A DNA stretch of 64,000 nt from Rhyacophila brunnea (Eukaryota; Arthropoda; Insecta; Trichoptera; Rhyacophilidae): positions 248,001 through 312,000 of the forward strand of contig JAGYXB010001000.1 in the NCBI GenBank assembly GCA_022495005.1. Reading direction: 5' to 3'. Position 1 is the first letter of the stretch. Every line of letters begins with the position of its first letter. Position numbers and translations under genes: made by a program. This document shows positions 22,270 through 33,230 of the stretch, one piece after another. The notes below the pieces were generated by a model. The model searched no databases, was not told the DNA's origin, and worked only from the letters and a program-made list of their open reading frames with translations.

Positions 22270-22540
22270 TCATGATGATTACTTTTGATTTAGTGATGTA
22301 TCATTACTTTTGTCTACAGGACATTTATCATTAAACCTTTCATTTGTAAGCTTCTGCATCCTGTTCTGGAGGTATTCTGGGTCGTTCGCAAAGACAACAA
22401 TGTCGTCTGCAAACCGCAGGTGACTGATGTATTCGCCGTGGTGATTGCACTGTTCTCCTATTCGAGTCACCTGAATAGATCTCCCAGAATAGCAGTGAAT
22501 AATTTGGTTGAGATTATGTCGTGTGATCTCAAATATACTG
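22270..22540 (-). pseudogene. RTE-type reverse transcriptase palm fragment
   Basis: The minus-strand frame reads FEITRHNLNQIIHCYSGRS (22530 downward), then GEYISHLRFADDIVVFA and NDPEYLQNRMQKL, ending near 22279. FADD is the catalytic motif of LINE reverse transcriptases (two metal-binding aspartates), and HLRFADDIVxF is typical of RTE-like elements. An internal stretch is duplicated or out of register relative to the family (RIGEQCNHHGEY). Both ends are truncated and there is no associated endonuclease. Confidence 0.75.
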
Positions 22541-23671
22541 ATATATATATTATATTGTTGTGTAGGTAATTTCTATTTTCTCCAAAATGAGAAAACTTAA
22601 TATTATAACGTTTTGATTAATGAAAATCTACACGGAGGATTTACTTTATAAGGAAATGACGAAATAATAATAAAGCGCGGGAAACTGAGGCATTCACTGG
22701 CTTGTGCAATAAGGCGTATTTTAAGACGTCGCACAGAATAGGGGTACGGTGACAATGTAAGTAGATTGAATGGAGGGTAAAATTAGTAATTCCAATGTCG
22801 CCTCGAATAGCTATTGTAAAATTTCAGTCGAATTCAGTAATAAGACAATGGGTGTGCGGAGAGACACTGTTCGGGCAATTCGCCGGTGACAGAGAGATTA
22901 TAACAATTAACAAATAAATCATTGACGAACTAAGATCATGAAATTTAATTATTATCCTCCCCGTCACCACTTTCCTGACTGAGGATCGTAGTGACTCCAG
23001 AATACAGCCGAATTTCACCATCATTCCATATCAACTGTCAAAACAAAGTCTGGTGGAGGGATCGTAAATAGAATATGTCACCCCCCTATGTTATAAAATA
23101 TTATTAGATATATTTAATACATGAATCAATATGTAAGAATTACTCACTTCCCACAGTATTGTTAAATTTTTAAATATTATTGCAAGGAATGTTTTTTATA
23201 TAAATAAATAAGAGATAACTTTAGAATAAGTACTGAATAGACTAATTTAAAATTTATTGCGTAAATTTAAGAACTAGCTATATTATCGATGGTATTGTTT
23301 TTAAATCAATCCCTTTAGAAATAAAATATTGTATAGAGTGTAATATCGTGAATTGTAATGTTCACATCATAAAATCTATAGTTATAATGTTTTTGTGGAC
23401 ACTTGCTTATAAGCGATCTAGATATTCTCACTGTGACCCTTGTCCATAGCAATATCGCAAGTAAACCAATGTGCAGTATTCAATCTATATATTGAGCATA
23501 TAGTCAATGTAAGGAGGACTCTTGTATCAGAATCCATATCGCTAAGTTATGTTAAATACATGATTTACAATTATCAATTAATTGAATCCAATAAACTATT
23601 TTAATTAGATAAACTAGTTAATTACCAATTTTGGATAATTATAGCAGCCTGGTTAAGCCGTGCTATAACAC
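22541..23671. other. AT-rich spacer
   Basis: No repeat copy recognised. The 66-codon minus frame near 22824-23024 has no motif. Confidence 0.45.
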
Positions 23672-24052
23672 TTAAGGTGACGCATCAGTGAAAAGGCAAA
23701 TAATTTTCAACTGTAGGCGCGACGAAATTTTGGACTCGCTCGCATTCAGTGAGAGAACGTCGAGCTAGAAACACGTCACTTTGCTTCGTGATTGCGACGG
23801 GCCAATTAATTCTTAAATCGTGTAAAGATGACTAAAAACGTTACCCATTAATTTAAAAAGAAAACATGTCAATGAATATATTATTATTGTTACTAATAGA
23901 ACAATAAACAGAACATAAAATGGACGTATGTTGGATTTATATGACAAATAATATTTCGTTTGACAGGCGTCATTTGCACCCGCGACTCGCAATCCGCGCA
24001 TCGCCTAGCAACGATATTTTTAGACCGTGCCTCAACTGATGTACGGCCTTAA
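23672..24052 (+). mobile_element. TTAA-flanked MITE, copy 2
   Basis: Element 23676-24048 (373 bp) between TTAA at 23672 and 24049. Ends ggtgacgcatcagtgaaa and ctcaactgatgtacggcc are partly inverted. The body is about 80% identical to 14306-14659. Confidence 0.75.
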
Positions 24053-25921
24053 GAGGAAAGGGGTCTGATAGAACGTGACATTTGTGTTGGATTTCTTGGG
24101 ATTCTTCTGTTTTTAATAAAATTAATGTCCCGTGAAATGTCAATTTTTACAAAAATTCCCATAGCCGCCATCTTGAAAAACAGCAGCTGATATTAAATGT
24201 TGAGTAATTTCTTTAAAACGTTCCTGAGATTTATAGTGAATTAAAAAATGTCTTAACGTAATCGTCACTTTAATAATTTAAAATTTCAAAATTCAAATTC
24301 AAAATATGTTTTTTTTTATTTATCGCTTCCCTGCATACAGCTCGGTAACCGTTGCATATATAAAAAATAATATATTTTTTCAAATGTGTGTATTCTTAAA
24401 ATATTCATAAACTTTTATTTTGAAATATTTTTCAATATTTTAGCCATGTAGCCGAAAAAATAAAAACGTCCACATTTTTCCAATATGGCGGCCGGAGCAC
24501 ATCATATTATACAAGTGCTGATTTTTGGTACACGAGCACTATGCATATGCAGTCTTCGCTTTAAGAGAATTATTTCCAAGAAAGGTAAAATGTTACAATT
24601 AAGAAATTAAGATTTTTTTAGCATTTAAAGGTGGCATTGTAATTTTATTTTTTATTGAGTAAAAAATGCTTAGAATAATCTCTTATTTTTGTTTTGTGAG
24701 TCGGGGAAATCGTTGAATATTCACTTAGTCTCAGAGCGCGATGCAGAACCACAATTATACGCGCAAGTCCCTAAGATATATGCCTAAATTTGAAAGACAA
24801 ATTTCGGTGACCTAAGTTCAGTAAGAAAAACATATTATATTATTCTTAGTAGAAGAGAGAAAGAACAAGCGACGTGTTTCTTAATATTAGTATTGTTAAA
24901 ACGGCTGCTTAACGTCGACAACTCTGCATTACACTCCTTGAGTCTTCGCCACCGTCATTTAGTTAACCAAGAGTTCACAAAGTCAATAAAGTTATGTGAT
25001 TATCGCGTATCTTAAAATAATTCTATTGTACGAATGTCGTCGAGTTGAACGGCGTTCGTGAGTAAATGCATAAATTCAAATCAGGCCAAGCGAAGTTACT
25101 AGTATTGTTTGCCTTTACCATTATAACACTGGGAGGGGAGAAATAACCAATTCCCACGAAAAAATACATATCGTCGATGGAATCATGTTTTTAAATTTTG
25201 TATAAGAATCTTTTCATTACAGGCATCAGTATTTGTTCATCGGATTGTATTCATTGTCAACACTATAAAAACGCAAGCGGATATAAAGTTATCCCCTTTA
25301 TTTATTATCGACTGTCGACTGTGCATTTCATCAGAAGCGGACTGTCGTCAAAGTCGTGCAACCCATAGATAAGATAAGACGAACCGAAAAACTAATTAAG
25401 TGGGTCAAGTTCTTCAGTCAAGAGAACCCGACCAAAAGGTAGAATGAGATTATTTCGCCTATTTATACTATGATTCTCAATTCGTTAGTATCATTAAGTA
25501 TAAGCTATTAATTCAAGTTTTTTTTTTTAATATTACGAGATCATTTTAGATGGATTCATTGTCCATATAGCGCGTTCCATTTGACAGTGAATAAGCAAGG
25601 TGACGTAATTCATTTTTGAATCGGCATAGAAAACAAACGCGAGTGCAAGAAAAATTCCGACAACTCAATTGTGATACTCGGTTTCTATGAGATTTTGCAT
25701 TTCGCGATAACTTGAAACATGTATTTCATGGCACTTTACAAGATAGGTGATGTAATTTATTTTGGAGTAGCTGGCGGTCGTAATTCATTTCGGAATGGCT
25801 ATAAACGTCGCGTTCTCGAGAGTCTCGCTTTCGATTGCGCTTGTCGCGCGACAGACGTCACACCGTCAAATCGCGCCATCTGGACAAGGCAAGGGAAAAT
25901 ACCACCAATTTAAATTCCACT
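24053..25921. other. Long unassigned stretch
   Basis: Two 'gccgccat'/'atggcgg' occurrences near 24165 and 24486. A loose internal duplication at 25600-25660 and 25747-25815 (gtaattcattt, gaat.ggc.ata.aaac). No gene. Confidence 0.4.
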
Positions 25922-26070
25922 GTATTAACATTTGCAAGGTCTTACACCCTTTTCTGAGGGTTTAGTTAGTTTAATGGGTCGCATGTAACTGAGGTTTCGC
26001 CTGAGGATATTTTCTAAAGTGGCGGTGAATAATTTAGGTGAGATCGTGTAGACTTGCCGGACACCCATGC
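25922..26070 (-). pseudogene. RTE-type reverse transcriptase fragment
   Basis: From 26065 the minus strand reads GVRQVYTISPKLFTATLEN followed by ILRRNLSYM. This corresponds to the palm segment before the FADD motif (family pattern GVRQGDxISPKLFxAxLE). The GD of the motif is VY here. Short and truncated on both sides. Confidence 0.7.
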
Positions 26071-26667
26071 TAATGGAAACCTGCAAGATGCTTTATGAAA
26101 CTTAACGCTGGCTGCTGCATGATAATGTAACATTGAATCGATTCGGCCAGGCGACTGGGTAGATTTCGATCAGAAAAGCTAGGTATTTATGCCTAGAGAC
26201 AAATAAATATGGAAGAAGGTAAATAAATGATTTGACTATAAGCGTGGCAAGTCGCGTGACCGTAAACTTCAGACTGGCGCGTTTGAGGAGAATGTATGTA
26301 CTCAATTATTATCAGCAAAATTATTTGAAGAAAAAAAACAATAATAAACACACACGCAGCGTAAAAATGGTTAAATGTTTTGAAATTTATAAAAAAACCT
26401 GCTAAAAATTACCGAGGTATTTGGGTAAATTTATTTCATAATAATAACATGAAAGGGTTTCACGAAAATTTTGCCAATAATTTCGGTTTTCAGAAATCGT
26501 GGTAAAATCAGAAAGCCCGTTCGTTGAATTTTTAATACGATACGCCAATTTGTAGGTGAGTAATTTCTGGAATAAGGGGAGTTTTCTGCGAATTTCAAAT
26601 TTCAAAATTACCTATGTGTAAAATGTCAGAAAATTTTATATTGATAGACAGCTGATAATTCAATTAT
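26071..26667. other. AT-rich spacer
   Basis: Two minus frames of 67 codons (26102-26305, 26402-26605) without recognisable content. Confidence 0.4.
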
Positions 26668-26806
26668 TTAAGGCTATACCTCAGTTGAGGCATGGTATAA
26701 AAAGATCGTGGCTAGGCGATGCGCGGATTGCGGGTCGCGGGTGCAAATGACGCATGCCGAACGAAATATAATTTGTCATATAAATCCAACATGCGTCCAT
26801 TTAATC
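26668..26806 (-). mobile_element. TTAA MITE fragment (copy 3)
   Basis: TTAA followed by ggctatacctcagttgaggc and the reverse of the copy-1 right half (gatcgtggctaggc, atgcgc, aaatccaacatgcgtc). It ends inside the element. Confidence 0.75.
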
Positions 26807-26835
26807 ATTCAAATGAACTTTGAATACAAAAAAAA

Positions 26836-26951
26836 CCGCTAAAAATACACGGAATACCCTTCGGGGAACACTACTGTAGAATATTCTACCGCCCTTGACC
26901 TCAGAGATAGGTAGGGGGCAGTCCAAACATCTTGGTCATGCGGGGGCCATG
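26836..26951 (+). mobile_element. CATGGCCCCCACA hAT MITE, 3' fragment
   Basis: Matches the right ends of 47188 and 52758: ctactgtagaatattctacc, gagataggtaggggg, catcttgg, then the terminal gcgggggccatg ending at 26951. The left half is missing. Confidence 0.7.
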
Positions 26952-27214
26952 CTATGCTTGGGTGCGAACAATTTATTAATTTCCTTCTGTTACCTACTTT
27001 CAAGAATAGTTTGGTTAATGTAAAAAGTTTGTGTAACGCTTGCTTTTTTCGAATATACATATAAATATATTCGCATTGCTTTTATTTTATGCCGTGATAC
27101 GTATGTTGCGAAACGCCGAGCTAAGTAAACATCCATAAAAACGCACTTTACAATGTTACGAAGTGTTACGAACCCCTCACGTCGACAATGTATACAAATA
27201 AAATATTGACTCAC

Positions 27215-27314
27215 TTTCATCGGACTGGGGCGCCGAGAGAATGGCGCTGTGCTTCTTCTTCACTTCTTCGACGTTCTCCTGGATCTTGTCGATCATCGCC
27301 CGAATTTCCTCCAC
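27215..27314 (-). CDS. Syx1A: Syntaxin-1A exon (start of Habc domain)
   Basis: Internal exon of the plasma-membrane Q-SNARE that drives synaptic vesicle fusion with SNAP-25 and synaptobrevin. Reading from 27314 in phase 0 it encodes [20 protein letters not shown], then [13 protein letters not shown], plus one base of the next codon (K in known syntaxins). This is the Ha helix of the N-terminal Habc domain, around residues 40-72 of the fly protein as I remember it. The 3' splice site is tgtttgtttttgacag and the donor is AAA|GTGAGT, both canonical. The length of exactly 100 bp and the phases agree with the conserved animal syntaxin-1 exon, from memory. Codon use is GC-rich against an AT-rich background, as expected for a conserved gene. 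Upstream exons should lie at higher coordinates and downstream ones at lower; none was found, so the flanking introns are large. Paralogous syntaxins are less likely because [11 protein letters not shown] is distinctive. Confidence 0.9.
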
Positions 27315-28426
27315 CTGTCAAAAACAAACAAACGGACACGTCCATTAATCATTCGTTACGGCAACCATATTACAACACTAGACCGAGGATTTAGGGTTTT
27401 TGGACGACGACGAGATTTTCACAATTACACCATATAATTAATATCTATAGATTTATTGTTATTAAGAATTTTTAATATTTTTTTTTAAATAACGAGTCAG
27501 ATATTATCATCGCCATGATACCACTTTTTTATGACGTAAATACACAAACTTTATGTAAGTATGGCCATTATATTATTATTCTAATTATTCACGGGTCGTT
27601 TGTCCAGGTGTCGATGATACTAATATATTGTCACCCGTGACATGCGGTCCATAGAAACAATCGATCAAGTACCATATTATACATAATACATACTATTAAT
27701 TATGTACATACGTATTATAAAATTATATGATAAATTTTATATAACTGTATGTACTTTTTCTACAGACTACATTATTAAAATTAGCTCCCCGTAATAGCAC
27801 ACACTACACAACAGCATCGATAATCCGTCAATAGCAAATAGTAGGTACTGGGTACATATTATATTTTTCAACAGCATCCCCAAAACCTCAAGTCACCACA
27901 CGGACACACCCCACTGATAATCGCCTATACATATTATTAAATTTTAATTAAATACGTACAATATAACGTGTAGTACTTACAAGATGAGACACAATGTCAG
28001 CGCTAGTGAGATAGCTGACACTGTGTGACATCAATAGACTTCGAATGGAATAAGTGTGTTATGCTGTTATTACATTATGATCACATCATGTTCTGTCACA
28101 TGCTAGCTAGTACGGCGACAAATTTAGTCTATGGGTTTCATACACCTGCGAACAACATATTGACCAACAACGATCGCACTAGTCGACAATTAAAATATTA
28201 AAAAAATTGGCAACGGTGAGTTTTTTTTTCTTAAATACACATATATTATAGTATGTACTTATCTTGGCATATAATAATAATTGATTAACAGTGGGTATTC
28301 AATGATGAAACCACTTGTTATCATTAGTTAAAATGTTCGCCGCAGGATGGCGACTCATACTTTCCGAAATAGAAGGGGGTGGCGCGGCGGTATTAGGACA
28401 GGGGACGATGATTGGTGACTTTAGCC
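27315..28426 (-). other. Presumed syntaxin intron sequence
   Basis: Lies upstream of the syntaxin exon on its coding strand. It contains a short hairpin at 27989-28026 (acacaatgtcagc against gctgacactgtgt, 12 of 13 paired) and otherwise AT-rich sequence. Confidence 0.5.
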
Positions 28427-28803
28427 GGCTCGCACATCACAACTCGCCTTGTGTGCCTGAGGGCCATACATCAAAACTTCCGAGACTGCCGGCGAATGTT
28501 GCATGATCACAACCTCGCACATCTGCCTAGCGCTGCTAGCTCTAGCTCTGCCAAACGCGGCGACAGTCTGGAGAGAAATGGCCGATTGTGCAGCTGTGTG
28601 CATGCGCGGAGTCGATATTGGCCGGACATCGACATGCAGGCTTTGGCCAACGCAACTCGACGCATGTCGCAGCGTCACAGAGTCGCAGTTGCATCGGCCA
28701 ATCTGCGAAGCTCCATTTAATAACGTTTGTTTCTTGGTTTACGATGACGTCACATCGACGAATTCGTCGTAAGACGCATGCGGCGAGTTCTGATGTGCGA
28801 GCC
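28427..28803. mobile_element. GC-rich element with 22-bp terminal inverted repeats
   Basis: GGCTCGCACATCACAACTCG at 28427 is mirrored at 28782-28803 with one mismatch over 22 bases. The 377-bp interior is CpG-rich, and a second nested inverted pair (ggccgattgtgcagctg at about 28579 against agttgcatcggcc at about 28687) gives it a folded look. Overlapping frames of 63-102 codons on both strands reflect GC content rather than genes. No matching flanks were seen. Confidence 0.6.
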
Positions 28804-29829
28804 CACCTACACACAAATTCGTATTCTTATGAACGACGATTTTTTTTTGTAAGAGTTATTTCGCGTAACTATAGAAATATGGAAATACTGTAATTCATCC
28901 ATATTATAATATAAGTGTAATTTTAATTTAAAACCTATTACAAGTCATATCGTCGTCCGGTAGGGTTTGACCGGGCTACATCGCTCGGCGTAATGGTACT
29001 ATCATTACAATACCGTGAGATATGCACGGAAAGACCCGAGTAAATAATAATAATAATAATGGGAAAACTGCTGAGTCATGCGATCAAACCCATTTTCCGT
29101 CGGGTGGGGGGAGGGGCGGGTATCTGTGTAGCCTGGGTTCGAACTGTTGCTCGGGCAACGTCAGTCACTTGTTGAGAGTGAAAAGTAAACGCTATTATCC
29201 TGGGGATTTCGCACAAAACGCCATTATACCTGGCGAGTACTTGACACCGCCTCCGTTGACGTCAATGCCGTTCTCACGGTGAGGGTTTCCCGCAAAATGG
29301 CGCGAAAATGAAAAATTCAAGAAGGACATAAGTAACGCAAAGAAAGACTGACTATTAATTATTGAGATGCATTTTCTTACTAGCATTATATTTTAGATTG
29401 GTACAATGTTGATCACATTAAGGCGAAGTCTTCACTGAGCCTTTTTTAAAGAGGCACCTAGCGGAAAAATACGAAGCTTGCAATTTGAGACATTTTTTTG
29501 ATAATTTACAATTTCAACTGTATTAATGAATAAATATATATCTGAAAACATTAAAAAAAAATATTTTTTATTTTAAGTCAAAGATAAACTTACAATTGTA
29601 AAAAATGTAATGAAATGTGAATTTGTTGAATCGGACCGCACCCTATTATTACATATATTTTATGGTCATGTTTATTATTAAAATTTAGTTTATTAAGTTT
29701 TCTAAGCATCACCAAAGAGATTTTTGACTAATTCATAGTTTTAATATTTTTTACATCTATTTTAAAAAACATCGTTTTTTATAAAAAATATAAATGTGTA
29801 CAACTTGAAATCCTTTTTATTTATTTATT
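28804..29829. other. Spacer with (TAA)n microsatellite
   Basis: A short taa repeat at 29041-29059, followed by a G-rich tract (ggtggggggaggggcggg) at 29102-29119. No gene recognised. Confidence 0.45.
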
Positions 29830-29975
29830 ATTAGCAGGCGACTTTTTTTTACTATTGAAGCAAATTTGTGTTGTGTGTTTATCTCACTTATCTGGTCGAC
29901 TGGCCTCGCCGGGCCCCTTCTATGCCCGGGCCCCCAGGCTAGAGCCCTGTCAGCCCCACCCTTGTGGGGGCCATG
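29830..29975 (-). mobile_element. CATGGCCCCCACA hAT MITE, 5' part
   Basis: Reversed, it begins at 29975 with CATGGCCCCCACAAGG, then ggctgacagggctctagcct, gggggcccgggc, gaccagataagtgagataaa. The other end could not be located upstream. It sits directly beside the fragment at 29985. Confidence 0.75.
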
Positions 29976-29984
29976 ACCCTGCCT

Positions 29985-30277
29985 ATAATAGCAAACTATA
30001 ATCGATAAAAAATATTCTTCTATCTACAACATATCTAAATTTATCTAAGGTTTAATGGCGTAATTCTACATATTTTATATATAAACGAATATTTTTTGAC
30101 TATTATCTACTATAGTAATATGGCTTGGATTGGGCAGGGTTTAATTGAATATTATAAACTAACAAACACTATCTATACATTGTGGTCGTTCAATGAAAAC
30201 AAATACGTTTGACTGATATGTTTAATGTGCACTAATGTGTCGGATATTAACACCCGACCCCCGCTAGTCGCTACGGC
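29985..30277 (+). mobile_element. CAGTGGCG hAT MITE, 3' half
   Basis: Matches the second half of copies 1 and 2 (tattttttgactattatcta, gggcagggtttaattgaa, tgaaaacaaatacgt, tttaatgtgcactaa). The terminus is eroded (ctagtcgctac in place of ttcaccactg). Confidence 0.7.
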
Positions 30278-30959
30278 TATCTAGAACTATTGCAATGTCA
30301 TACAACGATTAATTAATACATCTGGGCATATAGTAATTTATTTCAAGGAAGTTTAATACTTTGTATAATTAACTAATCCAGTAGATATGTAAAATTATCC
30401 AGTTTTAATTACTAGTGTAATTACAACATAAGGAGTTAATTTTTTAACTAACTAAATTTGGTTAAACAACCCGACGACTCCGCCAATTGAAACTGGAGGG
30501 GGATAAGACTTTTCTCTCGTTCATAATAAGCCGAGTGAAATGCCTGCTAAATAATATCCCTAGCGTTCCTCCGGATTTATCTTAATATTATGTTTATGGT
30601 AATTTAACGGCTCACACTAAATCTTCGCCGACGGCCTGAAATGGACTTTAACGTTTCTGGCAACAAATTTTAGGCAGGAGGCCGCATCCCGACATTCATC
30701 TTTTGCCATAAATCTTAGTCAGTATTCCGCCATACATTATGCTCCCAGGTTAATACTTAAAAAATATGACAAGAAACCTAATTATTTTATAAAAACCATC
30801 GGTGTCTACTGCTAGCAGCGCTAGAAATGGAAAATTTTACGATCGGGGTGCACCACGGTCAGATAACAAAGAAAAATATGCGGATATAACTATTATTACA
30901 AATTAAACAGATTACATAACAGTCAATGAAAAAGATATAAGTAGATATACATTATTATT
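30278..30959. other. Spacer
   Basis: No recognised repeat or frame. Moderately GC-rich at 30600-30700. Confidence 0.4.
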
Positions 30960-31172
30960 TAATCGACCATGTCCGATCCTAATAAGATCACATGGACCTC
31001 CACGGAGTGGAGGTTTGTATTGACAGATTTTGTTTTTACGAGAAATGAATGTCAGCCATTTGCTCAACCTATTAGGTCCATACTCTGAAAAACAATATGT
31101 GTATTTGCCGGACCCAGGATTCGAACCTGGGACCAACGACGCTATAGGCCGACGCTTAAGCCACCGGCATAC
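30960..31172 (-). mobile_element. SINE-B with tRNA-like head
   Basis: Read on the minus strand, the head (near 31171 downward) has the order A box, then B box GGTTCGAATCC, then 'tgggtccggcaaatacacat'. The tail 'gttgagcaaatggctgacat' ... 'ggatcggacatggtc' follows. The B box would support RNA polymerase III initiation. The A-rich end is short. Confidence 0.85.
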
Positions 31173-31249
31173 ATAGGATGGAAAACTGTAACTATAATTA
31201 ACCTTAACTAAATGGAATTTATTTGATGTGAAATTCAATTAATGTGATA

Positions 31250-31676
31250 CCCGATCTTGTCGAATTTTGCAGATTTGAGAAATTTTAGGTCGAATATTTG
31301 ATACCAAATAGAGCTACCCTCAATTTCTTCGTCTAAATTCTTAAGTCTTTCTCGTTTTTTAGTTTTTTATATTAGTCACTTATTGTTGAAAAACCGAGCT
31401 CACACAAATATGATGTTGAAAACTCTAACAAGATTTTCAGAGCCTTCAAGTAGATAGCTGTACAGAAATCCAATATTCTCCATAGTTATTTCAGAAAAAA
31501 TAATTTTTAGAGTACGATTTGTTGACAAAGTGACCAATTCTTTTTCTTCTTCGTACATTTTCATAATTTCGCGAAGGATTTTCTCGTTTTTCACTATTTT
31601 GCGGATTTTTCTGCTTTTATCCTTTTCTCGCGGTGCACTTGCAACAAGCTAGCGGTGCACCGATTGAGAACCACTG
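31250..31676 (-). pseudogene. Decayed hAT transposon, transposase C-terminus
   Basis: The outer end is a clear hAT-type terminus: CAGTGGTTCTCAATCGG read from 31676, followed by a GGTGCACCGC palindrome. Inside, the minus strand shows KTKKRERLKNLDEEI at about 31340, the hallmark K(T/S)KKRERL segment near the hAT C-terminal dimerisation domain of insect ZBED-like transposases, preceded by remnants with stops (V*ARFFNNK*LI*). The 64-codon frame 31400-31594 covers the degraded middle. The left boundary and duplication were not found. Confidence 0.6.
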
Positions 31677-32005
31677 GTTTAAACCAAAGATATTGAAAAC
31701 CCCCTTCTTTAGAGATGGAACCTAAATGTATGAAATTGAAGCAAAAACAAGGAAGGTGGTCCACTGATTAATTTATCTACAAATGACTTCGCATCCCAAA
31801 TTTATTTGCGAAGAACTTCACACTATTTCTATGACATATAAAGAGATAATCCGCCTAGATGAGCTTGAAATACTATGTACACATCGGCATCATTATAATA
31901 TAGTTAAAAAATCCGGTAAAATTTGTGTAAAACCATTTATAACAACTGAACTCCAGTAAGTAATCACAATGAAATAAAAAATGACCGCCATATTACGTGA
32001 ATAAG
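31677..32005. other. Spacer
   Basis: Nothing recognised. The end 'accactggtttaaacc' belongs to the hAT flank. Confidence 0.4.
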
Positions 32006-32215
32006 AACATCGTGGTGCAATGCGTAAGGCGCTGGCCTTTCATCCGGGAGCTCCAGGTTCGATCCCTGTGAGGTCAAAGTATATTTATGTGACTTTTATC
32101 AAAGCCTAGGTGTTTGGGATTGTTTCACTTATTAGTAAATGCACTACTGTAGTCACTACACTACTGTCATTGGGCATCTTGGCTTGTTGTGGTGTTATAA
32201 AGAATATATAAGTAT
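32006..32215 (+). mobile_element. SINE-A reference copy
   Basis: tRNA-like head: A box region 'tggtgcaatgcgtaaggcgc', B box GGTTCGATCCC at 32056-32066. The body 'tatatttatgtgacttttat', 'gtttgggattgtttcactta', 'ctgtcattgggcat' ends near 'ttataaagaatatataa'. Confidence 0.85.
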
Positions 32216-33035
32216 GTGTTTTTTTAATTATAATCGGAATGGCAACTGAGCGATGATATTATTTGTGGAGATTGCCAACTTAACCATGCTCTGCGTTTGC
32301 TTAATAATTTCAAACGAAATAACGTAGAAGGCTTCTTCTATTTATAGTCAACGTTCTTCGGTATAAACCTTTTTTTCCTGCATAAATTTGGAGGGTGGTT
32401 TTGAAAGACAGATAATTACATACTATTATTGTGTTACCTTTCCGAAAAAACCCTCCTATATAAATTGTGACTCGGGATATGTACCTATGTATTCGGGTGA
32501 CATATCGTCGCTATAGGATTGGTTTGTCGAAATCGACCTTTAAATGCATAATGATTTTTGTATCTAAGTGAATCAGAACCATCCTTTTCTTTAAATTACT
32601 TTGTAATGAATACATCATTCAAATGCTATAAAAACAACGAATTAAATACCTACAAGTATTTAAATATAGGATAATGAAATTTGTTTTTCGTCTCCTGAAC
32701 ATTTGCCATTCAACAAACCAATCCTAGAGCGACGAAATTGCGAAGTAAATTGAATAACTTAACTTATCTTAACTTTTTAATTATTCTTAGAATATTTCAT
32801 ATGATCAACTTTCATGTATAGTTTAATGATGCCATGACGTCATAGATGTCACAAGTCTCTAAAGCCGTGGTTTCGGGTTTCATCCCGCGTTTGGCAAACA
32901 AAAAAATATAATTGGTTTATTTTTCAATGTGTGTTTCATCCAGAGCAAGTATCCAATAAGTTGGTCGAAAAGCTAACAATCATTCTGCTACTTCACAAAT
33001 ACATAAATCCGTTAATATTAATTACATCCACCTCC
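32216..33035. other. Spacer
   Basis: A B-box-like 'ggtttcgggtttcatcccg' occurs at 32870, possibly the stump of another SINE. Nothing else. Confidence 0.4.
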
Positions 33036-33037
33036 TA

Positions 33038-33230
33038 GGGTTGTCCGTAAAATAAGGTCTTCAATTTTTTTTCACAAAGAAAAACAAGTTTATTTGCAAT
33101 GAATTCTACATTGTTGGAAAGCTTGAACCTAATAATATTTTTCTACATAATCCCCATTGCGATTTATGCATTCTTGCATGCGGTGTAACATTTTTGTATA
33201 CCCGTGTCATAGAACCACAGAAGAAATTTT
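33038..33230 (-). pseudogene. Mariner-like transposon 3' remnant
   Basis: After TA at 33036-33037 comes a mariner-type terminus (gggttgtccgtaaaataagg). Inside, the minus strand gives TGIQK and, after a one-base shift, KMLHRMQECINRNGDYVEKY then a stop. This is the usual C-terminus of an insect mariner-family transposase. The rest of the gene is gone. Confidence 0.65.

Noticed and set aside
24165..24495. GCCGCCAT/ATGGCGG pair as YY1-like promoter sites
   Set aside because: Only two isolated motifs, with no adjacent gene or other promoter sequence.
28315..28893. Several overlapping 63-102 codon frames on both strands
   Set aside because: They reflect a GC-rich inverted-repeat element with few stop codons, not coding selection.
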